DNA of 64,000 bases from Nymphaea colorata (taxonomy: Eukaryota; Streptophyta; Magnoliopsida; Nymphaeales; Nymphaeaceae): the NCBI RefSeq assembly GCF_008831285.2, contig NC_045138.2, forward strand, positions 7,843,205-7,907,204, given 5' to 3'. Below are positions 10,801 through 20,261 of this stretch, piece after piece (the stretch's first letter is position 1; every line of letters begins with the position of its first letter). Below the pieces are notes generated by a model that was not told where the DNA came from, did no database searches, and saw nothing but the letters and a program-made list of their open reading frames with translations. A program made the translations under genes and the position numbers.

Positions 10801-11163
10801 ACCAAACAAAGTCATAGCAAAAGTTTACAAAACTTTCATTTGTCAAGAAGGATCCAGGTATGAATCTCACAAAATGAAAGACGAGCATAACGTTAGACTT
10901 TTTAAACTGATTTCCTTAACCCTATATTGCAGGTGTTGTTTGAGACCTCATAGAGACTCCAACCACCTAAATTTAGTCGATAAAAAATGAAAATCTTGCA
11001 TACATGTGGTATATTCAGTATCCGGTTCATATGCATTAAGGAAAGGACATAACATGACTAAGGCACTATGGCTGCACAAGAAGAAAAAAATTTATCTTTG
11101 AAAGAGTAAACATGCTGGACTTGCAAAGAGTTGTTAGCTAGCAAGTGTTAGTAAGCTCAAAGG

Positions 11164-11338
11164 CACTGGCGGAGCCACACGGTGACTGGTGTGCGTAGTT
11201 GCCCATGTCAGTTTCTTAATTTTTTTTATTATTTTTAAGTAGATATCTTTAAACATTTATCTTTATATATATACAAGTGTCCCACCATATATTTTTAAAT
11301 GAGTGCCATTCCAACCAATTTTTCTGGCTCCACCACTG
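11164..11338. mobile_element. 175-bp hAT-type MITE
   Basis: Terminal inverted repeats are CACTGGCGGAGCCA and, at the other end, the complement of CAGTGGTGGAGCCAG. Flanking 8-bp target copies are CTCAAAGG (11156-11163) and CTGAAAGG (11339-11346), one mismatch. The TIR matches the family of the hAT relic that begins at 12926. The interior is AT-rich with no frame. Confidence 0.75.
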
Positions 11339-11744
11339 CTGAAAGGGTGAAAAAAGCTCAAACCCGAAATGACAAGAAGGTCGCACTAAAGCCAATCATG
11401 AGAGACAAGCTTCCATTTTTCTTTCAGGAGTTTCAACAACTACTTGGCTTCCACCATTTTTTAGACGGACCAAGATTGATCTCTCCTTTCTCTAGTAAGA
11501 AAATCGTGTTCTTGGGATCAAACTATCCACAGAAACTTTTGGGTAGCCGTAATTTATGTCCAAATGCTGAACAATGAATTTAAATAATTAAACTCACAAG
11601 AAAGATCCTAATACCTACAAGCAAAATATATTTTGCTTCACTAAATCTTGTTTCATCCTAAAACAATTATCAGAAATGAAAAAGAATGGGACTGCCAGAG
11701 AGCAGCCCTCTTCTATAATGAACAAGAGAGTGAGCGAGTGAGAT

Positions 11745-12088
11745 TAAATCTCAGCATCGGCCGGCCCGGGCCGACCCGACATCTAAAACTTGGGCCTGGG
11801 CCCGGCCCGACTCGAAAAACCCAAGCTCGAGCCCGGTTAGGGGCCCGATTACCTTAAAAAAATATTTTTAATATAAAATAATACATAAAAATAATTAATT
11901 GTAATAAAATATTATAAATATATATATAAATTAATAAAAATTAAAAAAAAACCCGATCTGGGTTTATCGGGCCCACCTGTTCCGACCCGATAACAAGTCG
12001 AGCCGGCCCGAGTCTCATTTTTCTGGGCCCAGGCCTGAGTCGGGCCGGCTGCTGGGCGAGCAACGGCCCGGCCCAATGCCTAGGCTTA
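11745..12088. mobile_element. 344-bp MITE with GGCCCGG-rich ends
   Basis: It is flanked by perfect 8-bp direct repeats AGTGAGAT at 11737-11744 and 12089-12096. The ends are TAA-N6-GCATCGGCCGG and TAA-N6-GCATTGGGCCGG in inverted orientation, with long GC-rich subterminal arms and an AT-rich centre (11855-11950). Copies of the same design are at 18085-18389 and, more diverged, at 52165-52440. Confidence 0.75.
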
Positions 12089-12500
12089 AGTGAGATAGGG
12101 AGAGATTGAGAGGAGGGGGTGAGGAGATCTTACTTGGAACCGTTGAGTTGTTTAGAGAATCCGAGCACTTGCGATTGAAATGACTCCGAAAGGGGTGATG
12201 AGAGTGAGGAGGGTGAGAGCACGAAAGTAGGTAGGAGAGGTTCTGGAAATGAAAGGTGATGGTGAGGGTGGGAGTGGGCGAAGCTGGTTACATACGACAC
12301 CCGTGTATGTAATTTTATGCATCATTTTATTTAAGTATGACAAAAAAAAACCCCATGATTAATACAAAAAAAACTTTTTATAAGAATAAAATTGAAAACC
12401 ACAAAAAAAATATTTGAGGATTATGAACTGATGAGCGACCTATTATGAACTTAGAGCTTCTCCCCATGTAGAGTACATGACATGCTACTGCAGCAAGCTG

Positions 12501-12636
12501 AGCTCAGCCTTGTTGGAAGTCATAACAGGGATACTCCTGCTTCTGCTATTCCCGATGACTCAGTTATGAGCTCAGCCTTGTTGGAAGTCATAACAGGGAT
12601 ACTCCTGCTTCTGCTATTCCCGATGACTCAGTTATG
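12501..12636 (+). repeat. Perfect 68-bp tandem duplication
   Basis: Positions 12501-12568 and 12569-12636 are identical by eye, starting AGCTCAGCCTTGTTGG and ending CTCAGTTATG. Perfect identity indicates a recent slippage or repair event. Confidence 0.9.
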
Positions 12637-12990
12637 TGTGATAACCGTAAGCTACTCAATAATCTTGTGGAGCCATATATTACATTAGGGATCTATGTCA
12701 TCACTCAATGTTTAGAGTTATGTGTTTGAATGTACAATGTATGTTGTGTGGATTATTTATTGAGATGCCTAGTGTGTTGGCATCTCTATTGTTTTACGAT
12801 ACATGTGTGGGCGTCAGGGATTGGCCATACTCAGAGTTACCTCTAATGCTTATTGTTATTTAGTTTCAGGTACTCACCCTGAGAAAAGCAGTGCCTCGAG
12901 ATCGTAATGTTGTTGGGATAGAGGGCCGGGGCGGAGGCAGGATTTTTTTCAGGGGCGAGCCAAACGGTCCAACGAACTATAATATATTAT

Positions 12991-12996
<6 letters not shown>

Positions 12997-13065
<69 letters not shown>
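12997..13065. repeat. (AT)n microsatellite, about 34 units
   Basis: An uninterrupted AT dinucleotide tract inside the hAT relic. Confidence 0.95.
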
Positions 13066-13066
<1 letters not shown>

Positions 13067-13551
13067 TCACACATTTTAGATAATATTTGCAAACCACAGT
13101 ATAATAAAAGTGAATATATGTCGTATATAATTACCCACGTCATGAACGTGAAGCATGACCTGTCCTATGACACATTTAATAATTGTTTGTGTCATTAGCA
13201 CAAAGTGTGATCTGTCCTCAACAGATAAGGTGCTCTATTTTTATTACAGTGACGTAAGTGTGAGCAATGAGTATAAGGTGGACATACAAATATCACAACT
13301 CAAAATATAGCAAACAAATACATCTATAAACTCCAAAACCAAAACATGTTACTTACCTAAAACAAGTAGTTTTGTATTCTTTCTATGTAACACAATCACA
13401 TTTTGCTTCTGTTTTTATTGAAAATAGTTACATATCATCATTCATTCACCTGCACAATAAAATATAAACAAAAACTACATCATTTATTATTGAAACTAAA
13501 TAATGACTCAAATAAACATTAACATAAAAATGATACAACAAAATACTTTAC

Positions 13552-13821
13552 CTATTGCAATTGTGTTCTACGACTTTTCATCTTGTAAAAGAGATCAATA
13601 ATATCATTGGAATCAAACAGTTGAACAATTTCTTTCTCAATATACAAAAATAAAGAATCTGCAAAGAATTCATCCTCCATTTTGTTACGCAACCTTGTTT
13701 TAATAAGCTTCATAGCAGAGAATGCATTTTTTGTGGTTGCAGTGGGAACAAGAAGTGTTAGAATGAGACTAAACAACCTGTATACATAAGGATATCCTTC
13801 ATTTTTTCTACTACGTACCAA
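13552..13821 (-). pseudogene. hAT transposase C-terminal dimerisation domain
   Basis: An 89-residue frame contains YPYVYRLFSLILTLLVPTAT, then TKNAFSAMKLIKTRLRNKME and FFADSLFLYIEKEI. This matches the hAT C-terminal dimerisation region in ZMYM1-like (TTF-type) plant hAT transposases, where 'VATATVERVFSAM--IK-RLRN-M' is diagnostic. In full-length proteins this is the last part of 600-800 residues; nothing of the BED/TTF zinc finger or DDE core is seen upstream on this strand. It has no start of its own and is a remnant. Confidence 0.75.
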
Positions 13822-14132
13822 ACATCATAATCATCCATTAGGGATAATCATGCCCAAATAAGAGGTTACACCATAACTAAACTGAACGGATCCTTACTAC
13901 TATCCTGATCCAAGTTTCCAGCCCAAATAAACTTAAAACTCAAACATATGAAAACAATTCTAATAAAGACTAAGGCGGAGCATAACAACCATATAATGAA
14001 TGTGCAAAGGCTGGCTTACCATGAAGAATGATCTGTTTCAGTTGAAAGTTAAAATGGAGAATCAAATACATGACTAATCATGCAGATGCAGTGGTCATAT
14101 ATGTACAGAAACCAGGACATGGGAGATACTAC

Positions 14133-14264
14133 CTTGAGAACTCCTGCAACATGTGAAGAAATATCTCTGCCTCCAAATCTCCTGTTGTCAATCTGGAAGA
14201 ACATGAAACCCTCAGTTTCTTCCTCAAGTCGAGTAAAACATCGCTGTATGAAGGCCTCCAACCC
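14133..14264 (-). CDS. Isolated coding exon of an unrecognised gene
   Basis: A 132-nt exon on the minus strand is bounded by an acceptor (T-rich tract ending TTTTAAG) and a donor (CTCAAG|GTAGTA). It encodes exactly 44 codons in phase 0-0: GLEAFIQRCFTRLEEETEGF, then MFFQIDNRRFGGRDISSHVA and GVLK. The protein-like composition and clean boundaries argue for a real exon or recent relic. Further minus-strand candidates upstream are about 14396-14427 (EKPVSGRLLMLQ after ATTCAACAG) and 14600-14659 (FTNYEEAGEGREAIVELLES after TTTGCAG). I could not join them into one frame, did not find a start codon, and do not recognise the family. Confidence 0.45.
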
Positions 14265-14659
14265 CTTAAAATAATAATGTAAAATAAAATGAGATGGGGT
14301 ACCGATCAGAAACTAATGAAACATCAAATGTCAATGAGGAGGCATACACAATGACTCTCTTCCCTAACTTTTTAAGCCAAAATAACTGAAGCATCAAAAG
14401 TCTTCCTGAGACAGGTTTTTCCTGTTGAATAATCAGGAAACAATTGAACAACAAAAATTACATTTCACAATTATTACTCAAGGTGAGATAGGCATATTAC
14501 TGAAAAGCACTATAAGTGAGAACTGTGAAGCAAAACTTTCGAACACTTTGAACCTTGCCTTAATGTTGCCCGAGCATCTGCAACTAAGAAAAAAATCGGG
14601 ATTCTAGCAGCTCAACAATAGCTTCCCTTCCTTCTCCAGCCTCCTCATAATTGGTAAAG

Positions 14660-16160
14660 CTGCAAATTATAACAGAAACAAGTATAAAAATGGCATGTAA
14701 AACGTGAAGCATATGTCCTGCATCTACTCTAATCAAAAGGTTGCGACTAAAAGAAAACAGACATAATATATGATCTAGAACAGAAGAAACACATATACAA
14801 TCATTGTGGTTGAATATGAATGGAGAAAATTTTAAGAAAGGGAAACAGACAACACCTGATAAGTGATAACCAAAGCCAACAAAAAATGGAATTAACTAAC
14901 AAAGAAATTAAAACTTAACATTCAAATGACTAACAGCAAAGTTAAAGCCATTCAATTACCTCTGCCCGTACAGAATGCTCACAAATGCCCAATTTCAGAT
15001 AGTTCACCATCCGTGGCCCCCTGTGCTGTGGTTGTGGGCCAAGGCAAGGACAGAGGGAGCCAGCGGGCAGCGAGAACTGTGATTGTGGGCCAGGGCAGGG
15101 AAAGCGAAAAGGGTGAAGAGATAGGGTAGGGCAGAGAGGGAGTGAGCGAGAGAGAAAGGGGCGAAAGACAGGAGGGAGCGAACGGGTCAGGACAAGACCA
15201 TTAGCGGGTTGGGACAGAGTAAAAAAATTTGATTTTTTTAATATAATTTTTTTTCCACCTGACCCCCCCATAGAGGGTGACCCTTGGGTAGTGTGACTAA
15301 TGTTAATCATTGCCCCATTTTGGTTGTGGGTATGATTTATCTTTTGGTTGTAGGCGATTATTGCACATCCTAATTAGGCTCCACAGATTGTGATATTCAC
15401 CAAACTTGATACACTATGCATGCATCACATGTGTTGTACTATTTTTGTAGGAAATGTATGGCTATAGGTAGCATCATTATATCATTTGTGTTTTTCATGT
15501 TTTTACATTTATAGGTTTGATGGCAACAACACAGAGGGATTGGGGATGATCATGAAAACCCATGAAACAAAGGAGTGGATTTTCAACTAAGAAGCATGAA
15601 ATTGAATATTTTATCCTTGAGGCCCCCTTTGATGTCAAGGTGAAATTTGCAATGTTAAAGTTACCATGAAAAAAAATCTATGGTAAAAAGTCAGACCTAA
15701 ATTACCATGTTCCAATGGTAATTTTTGTTGTGTTTGATTTGAAAAGAAAAACCATACAAAAACTTGGAGCCTGACAGTAAGGGTCATGGGCAACATAGTG
15801 AGGGCAAGTGATTGACAAAGAGAGATCTTGTGTGAATGATGATGGGAGGGAGAAATTGAAGACCAGTGACAAAGAGGAAAGAGAAGAGTAGGCCCCAACA
15901 ATCAGCTGCGTAATTCAATATCAGCTTGTCAAAGCTCGGCTCGAGCTCAAGTGCAAGAGTATGGAAAAACATTTTCAAATTTGCAAAAAGAGGGACCGCG
16001 AACCCCCATTTGCGACTATTTTATTTTAATAAATTTGTGGTTTTAACATTTTAAAATTATAATATACTTTTTAAAAAAACACAAAAAATTGGGTCATTTT
16101 GACATTGTTCTTTATCAAAAGTACAAAAGCCCCTCTTTCCCTTGAAACCCCTTTTTTTCT
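14660..16160. other. Gene-free stretch
   Basis: No complete frame. Positions 15010-15100 contain two similar segments (GTGGTTGTGGGCCAAGGCAA and GTGATTGTGGGCCAGGGCAG). The segment 15920-15960 carries GCTCGGCTCGAGCTC motifs of a dispersed repeat also seen at 17070-17220 and 19800-19960. Confidence 0.35.
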
Positions 16161-16167
16161 CTTTAAT

Positions 16168-16518
16168 GGGCTCGTTTGATGGCCCAGAAATTATGAAAAA
16201 TTTTGTTCGGATTTTTTTTTGTCCTTCCCTTTTTCCTCGGCCTCCCTCCTTTCCTTCTCCCTCTGTCTGCCTTCTTCTTTTCACCTTTCCTTTTTCCTCC
16301 CTTGCTCCTTTCTTCCTTTCTCTCTCCTTTTTTCCCCTAAACCTGAAAATATATTTCTTTTAATTAAACTAAGAAATAAATTTCTGAAAATTTATTTCTC
16401 AGACATCACACACATATTAAAATGGGAATTAAAAAGATTTTTCTCATTCTATTTTTCCAAAAAATATATTTTTAAAAATATATTTTCAATTGCAGACTTC
16501 TAAATCATCAAACGGCAG
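16168..16518. mobile_element. MITE-like element with CGTTTGATG ends
   Basis: GGGCTCGTTTGATGG at the left faces the complement of CTGCCGTTTGATGAT at the right. The interior contains AAATATATTTC foldback motifs shared with 43913-44110 and 41787-41950. No clear target duplication was found, so the exact borders are uncertain. Confidence 0.45.
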
Positions 16519-16758
16519 TTTTTTTGCTCTTCACTCACGCCTTTTCTTCCAAATCTTGAGTGTTATGACCACTCCCAACCATCTCTGGCGCCAAGAAGGC
16601 CACCGGTGGCTTCCAGGCCAGTGACCCACGATAAGAGCATGACAGCTTTCACTTTTTTTGATTGTTTATTGTATCAATATATTTACTTTCTTATTTTTTT
16701 TTCCACTTGTTTATTTTTCTAGGTTTTCAGTGCGCCTTGTCTAGTGTGGCCATGTATG

Positions 16759-16952
16759 CAGGGGCGGACGGAGGGGGGGCCGCCAGGCCGTGGCCCTACC
16801 CCTAGCTAATTGAAAAAGAAAAGTTATATTAAAAAAATTAAAAATTTTTAGTTGCATAATGTATTTTTGGATTCGAGTTTAGTTTGGCCCTACCCGATAA
16901 ATTTGTTGGACAGTTTGTTATGCCCTTGCAAAAATGCCTTGCTCCACCCCTG
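16759..16952. mobile_element. 194-bp hAT-type MITE
   Basis: Ends are CAGGGGCGGACGGAGG and the complement of CAGGGGTGGAGCAAGG. They are flanked by CATGTATG (16751-16758) and CATCTATG (16953-16960), an 8-bp duplication with one mismatch. The CAGGGGYGGA terminus and 8-bp duplication are hAT hallmarks. Confidence 0.75.
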
Positions 16953-16960
16953 CATCTATG

Positions 16961-18084
16961 TATCCAACCCTTGGCACGCCGTTGCACCAGTGAGCCAATC
17001 GTTGTCCCTAAAATCATTCCTTGCTGTTTTAGGTTTTCCAAGAACTTCATTTGAGAAACTAATTAAGTTACACGAGTTTAAACGAGCTGAGCTCAAGCTC
17101 TACAAAGATTTCCAAACCAAGTTCGAGCTCACCTTATGAAGCTTGACTCAAGCTCCAGCCAAGCAAGAATTATGAGTGAACCTGAATTGGCTTAGCTCAA
17201 GGTCAACTCGACTCATGTTCGGCCCTAGAGGAGAGTGAGGTGAGGGCAGAAAAACTGCAGTGTGCACCTTTTTTCTGGTTTGACCAAGCGTAGAATGAAG
17301 AATAAGAAAGAAAATAAAGGGGCCCTTTACCTGAGATGTCTCTCCTTCATCAAGTCAATCAAACCTTCAATATTGCAGTGAGCCAATACTCTATTTCTGA
17401 ATTAGATCATATAGATCTCTTTCCTAATCCTGACATTCTTCTTTTGAAGAGATGGTTCTAAACTTCCTTTACACTGTAGAAATCTCCATTTGATGCATGT
17501 GAAGCAAGGAAGTGGCAAGTTATTTGGATTGGAAAATTTATAGGAGGACAGCAAGTAAGCCAGTCAATGATGGTGCTGTTCCGATCTTAGCAGAAATTTC
17601 CTCTACCTCTTCAGGATGGGAGGACTTTTCTTTCTGACTTTGATCATATCTTTCTTTTCTGGGTGTTGGAGTTAGAGCTTGTATCCTCTTCTTGATGATT
17701 CACGTCTCTCTTATAATAGAATTTTTCTCAGGTGAGGTGTGTTAAGAAAGCAATCCAAGGCATTCAACTAACATTGATAATAGAACTAGGAAAAGATAAG
17801 TATATCGAACACAAATAACAAGGCAAGATCGACTCAAGTAGAAGCAAGGGTGCTGAGCATCAAGAAGTCGTCGTCGTCTATAAGAAAGAAGAAGAAAGGC
17901 CTTCCTAGTTGCAATCTACTCGTAGACAATCTCTTAACTGATAAAGTCCCCTATTATAACTTAAAATTGCATAAAGTATATAGCTCATTTGTAGGACTTG
18001 TTGCTTCAAGACAAGCTTTGATTGAAGATTTGGAGAGCGATGCTGCCCATCAACTGAGGAAAGAACTACTTCCTTACCAATATG
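16961..18084. other. Gene-free stretch
   Basis: GAGCTC/AAGCTT-rich dispersed repeat at 17070-17220. A frame at 17850-18060 starts with a lysine/serine-rich run but has no family signature. Nothing else was identified. Confidence 0.35.
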
Positions 18085-18389
18085 TAGACTTGGCCATTGG
18101 GCCCGGGTTGGCCCGATGCCCGATACTCGAGCCTGAACCTGGATCCGATATTTGTTATTCGTTACTCGAGCCTAGGTTCAGGCCGACCCGATTAAAATAA
18201 AAAAAATATTTTTTAAACATAAAATAATTTTTTGAATATAAAATATATTTTTAATAATAAAATATATATTATTACATAAAAATAATAAAAAATAAACAAA
18301 ATGTTAATTAGGCAGACCCGGGCTGACTTCTTCAAGCCTGGCCCCAATTGGGCTGGGTACCAGGTACCAGAGCCCATTGCCTAAGCTTA
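18085..18389. mobile_element. Second copy of the GGCCCGG-ended MITE
   Basis: Ends TAGACTTGGCCATTGGGCCC and, inverted, TAAGCTTAGGCAATGGGC. AT-rich centre with ACCCGATTAAAATAAAAAAA, as in the copy at 11745-12088. Flanks CCAATATG and CCACTATA are only a partial target match. Confidence 0.6.
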
Positions 18390-18599
18390 CCACTATATGC
18401 CTCTTAATTGAATCTTGACTTAATACATTCATACTATATATTTTTATAATTACATTATTGAGGTAGAGATTTCAGGAATAATCAGGTAAGGAAGGAAAGA
18501 CAGCAACACAACTGGCTCAGGAAGAGATGTACTTGAAGAAACACAAGGCAGGAAAGAAAGAAGGTTTGGAATATCAAAAGGGTCAAGATGAGCAATCCT

Positions 18600-19230
18600 A
18601 GCAAAATGCCTTGGAACCAACATCAATTGATGAGCAAAGCCCACAATGCACTTGCAAACAGTGCATTACAGAAATCATGCACTTTCAAAAAGAGCTTTGC
18701 GCAAAGCACACACTCACAAAGCAAAGCGAATCAATAAAGCACTTGCAAAGCGACGTATTAGGGCTTTGCTCACTGATTGCTCGTGGCCTGACTCTGCGAG
18801 CGCTTCTAGGTGATGAACAATATAGTAATGTAGTGAAAGTTGTTCTTGTCGCCCAATGGATAATAAATTTGAATGGCATTACTGCAAGTGCAAAGCGCAC
18901 ATGCTTTGCTTTGGCTTTCAATGTCCACACGAACATAACGTAGTTTATGTCGTTTTGGTAAGCAAAGCGAATTCATGAGTAGCAGTGATGCTTAGGAAAA
19001 GCATGGTTCTCTTTGCATTCGAGCTTTCATTCCCCACCAATAGATAATGACAGATGAAAATAACCAAACCACCTCTACGAAATGCTCTGAGTGAAGCAAA
19101 AGCAAAGCGAGTGCACCAACACAAAGTACTCGCAAAGCATTGAGCTTATCAAAATAGCATGAACTATGTTATGCTTGTTTTGACATTGAAAGCCAAAGCA
19201 AAACGAGTGTGCTTTTGCACTTGAGGGGGC
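18600..19230. repeat. GCAAAGC-rich imperfect inverted repeat
   Basis: The words GCAAAGC/GCTTTGC recur more than ten times in about 600 bp. The segment at 18890-18945 (CGCACATGCTTTGCTTTGG, CTTTCAATGTC, ACATAACGTAGTTT) is repeated inverted at 19140-19225, with the same CTTTGGCTTTCAATGTC core. The structure suggests a foldback element, but borders and target duplication were not resolved. Confidence 0.5.
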
Positions 19231-19254
19231 AATAAGTGAGGGCAGCATGTTCTT

Positions 19255-19278
19255 ATATATATATATATATATATATAT
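19255..19278. repeat. (AT)n microsatellite
   Basis: A run of about 12 AT units. Confidence 0.9.
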
Positions 19279-20261
19279 TGCATCAGCTGGGTATGATTAA
19301 GCATGTACATCGACGACATCGGGTACATGAATGACATTTCAAAGAAAACGATTGGACTCACCAGTGCAGGCTGCTCATCGTGGGTCAGCCGTCAATCATG
19401 TATGGTAAGTTGCCGGTCTCGGAGCCTCGTCGGACAAGGTGGGTTCCATCTCCATCCACCGGAACCCTCAAATAGATAAACAATAGACTGTGTGAAAATC
19501 CACCGCGGTTGACTGCTTTCGTTTTACTAATGGGTTGCAGTCGGTGGAGATGGTTGGGAGGGTTATGGATCCAGAGGTTTGAGAGAGAAAGTGGAGTAGA
19601 GACATAAAGAGAGAAAAAAAACGAGGGTTGCTGCCGGTGAACTAAAGGCTTTAGTAACAATTTTAAAATGATTGGAACTTTTGTGCTTTTTAAAAGGTCG
19701 TTATAATTTTAAAATGTTAAAGCCGCAGGGAATTTTTAGATAACATTTTTTTTAAAGGAAAGGTTCGCGTCTCTTCTTTTCGCAAATCTAAAGCTAGAGC
19801 TAATTTGAGTAGAGTTAGAATTCAAGTTTCAATTCGATCTCGACTCGATCGCTTACACATTCGAATTTTCATTCAAACTTAAGCTTAGCTCATTTAAGAA
19901 AAAGATCAACTCGAACTCAATCGTGAGCCGAGCTTCAATGAGCTCGGCTCGAGGCCTAGATAGATAGAAATCCCTTAAATAAGGAGAGACTTTGTGATGT
20001 GTGGAACGAAATTACGCTTAAAAGCAAGTACTGCAAATGTAAATTTCTGCTATTTGAAAACTCCCGGCGCCCGCTGCCATGGCGAACAAGGACATGTCTC
20101 TGCGGGCGTTTGGACAAGCCAATAAAAAGCAGTACGAGTGCTCCCCACAGCATCGCGCACGCCTTGTGGGACAGAAAGCAAGGCTGTTCTCATGTTCTAC
20201 CGGCCGTAGAGGAAGTCCTCTTGTGCTACATCAAGGAGAAGGCGAGGAGGAAGATGAACTG

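Larger units (their letters stand above)
12926..13821 (-). mobile_element. Deleted hAT transposon relic
   Basis: One end at 12926 reads as a decayed TIR (CCGGGGCGGAGGCAGGA, compared with CAGTGGCGGAGCCAGGA) followed by TTTTTTTCAGGGGCGAGCC, a layout shared by plant hAT elements. A transposase C-terminus lies at 13552-13821 on the minus strand. The catalytic core and the other end were not found. Confidence 0.55.
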
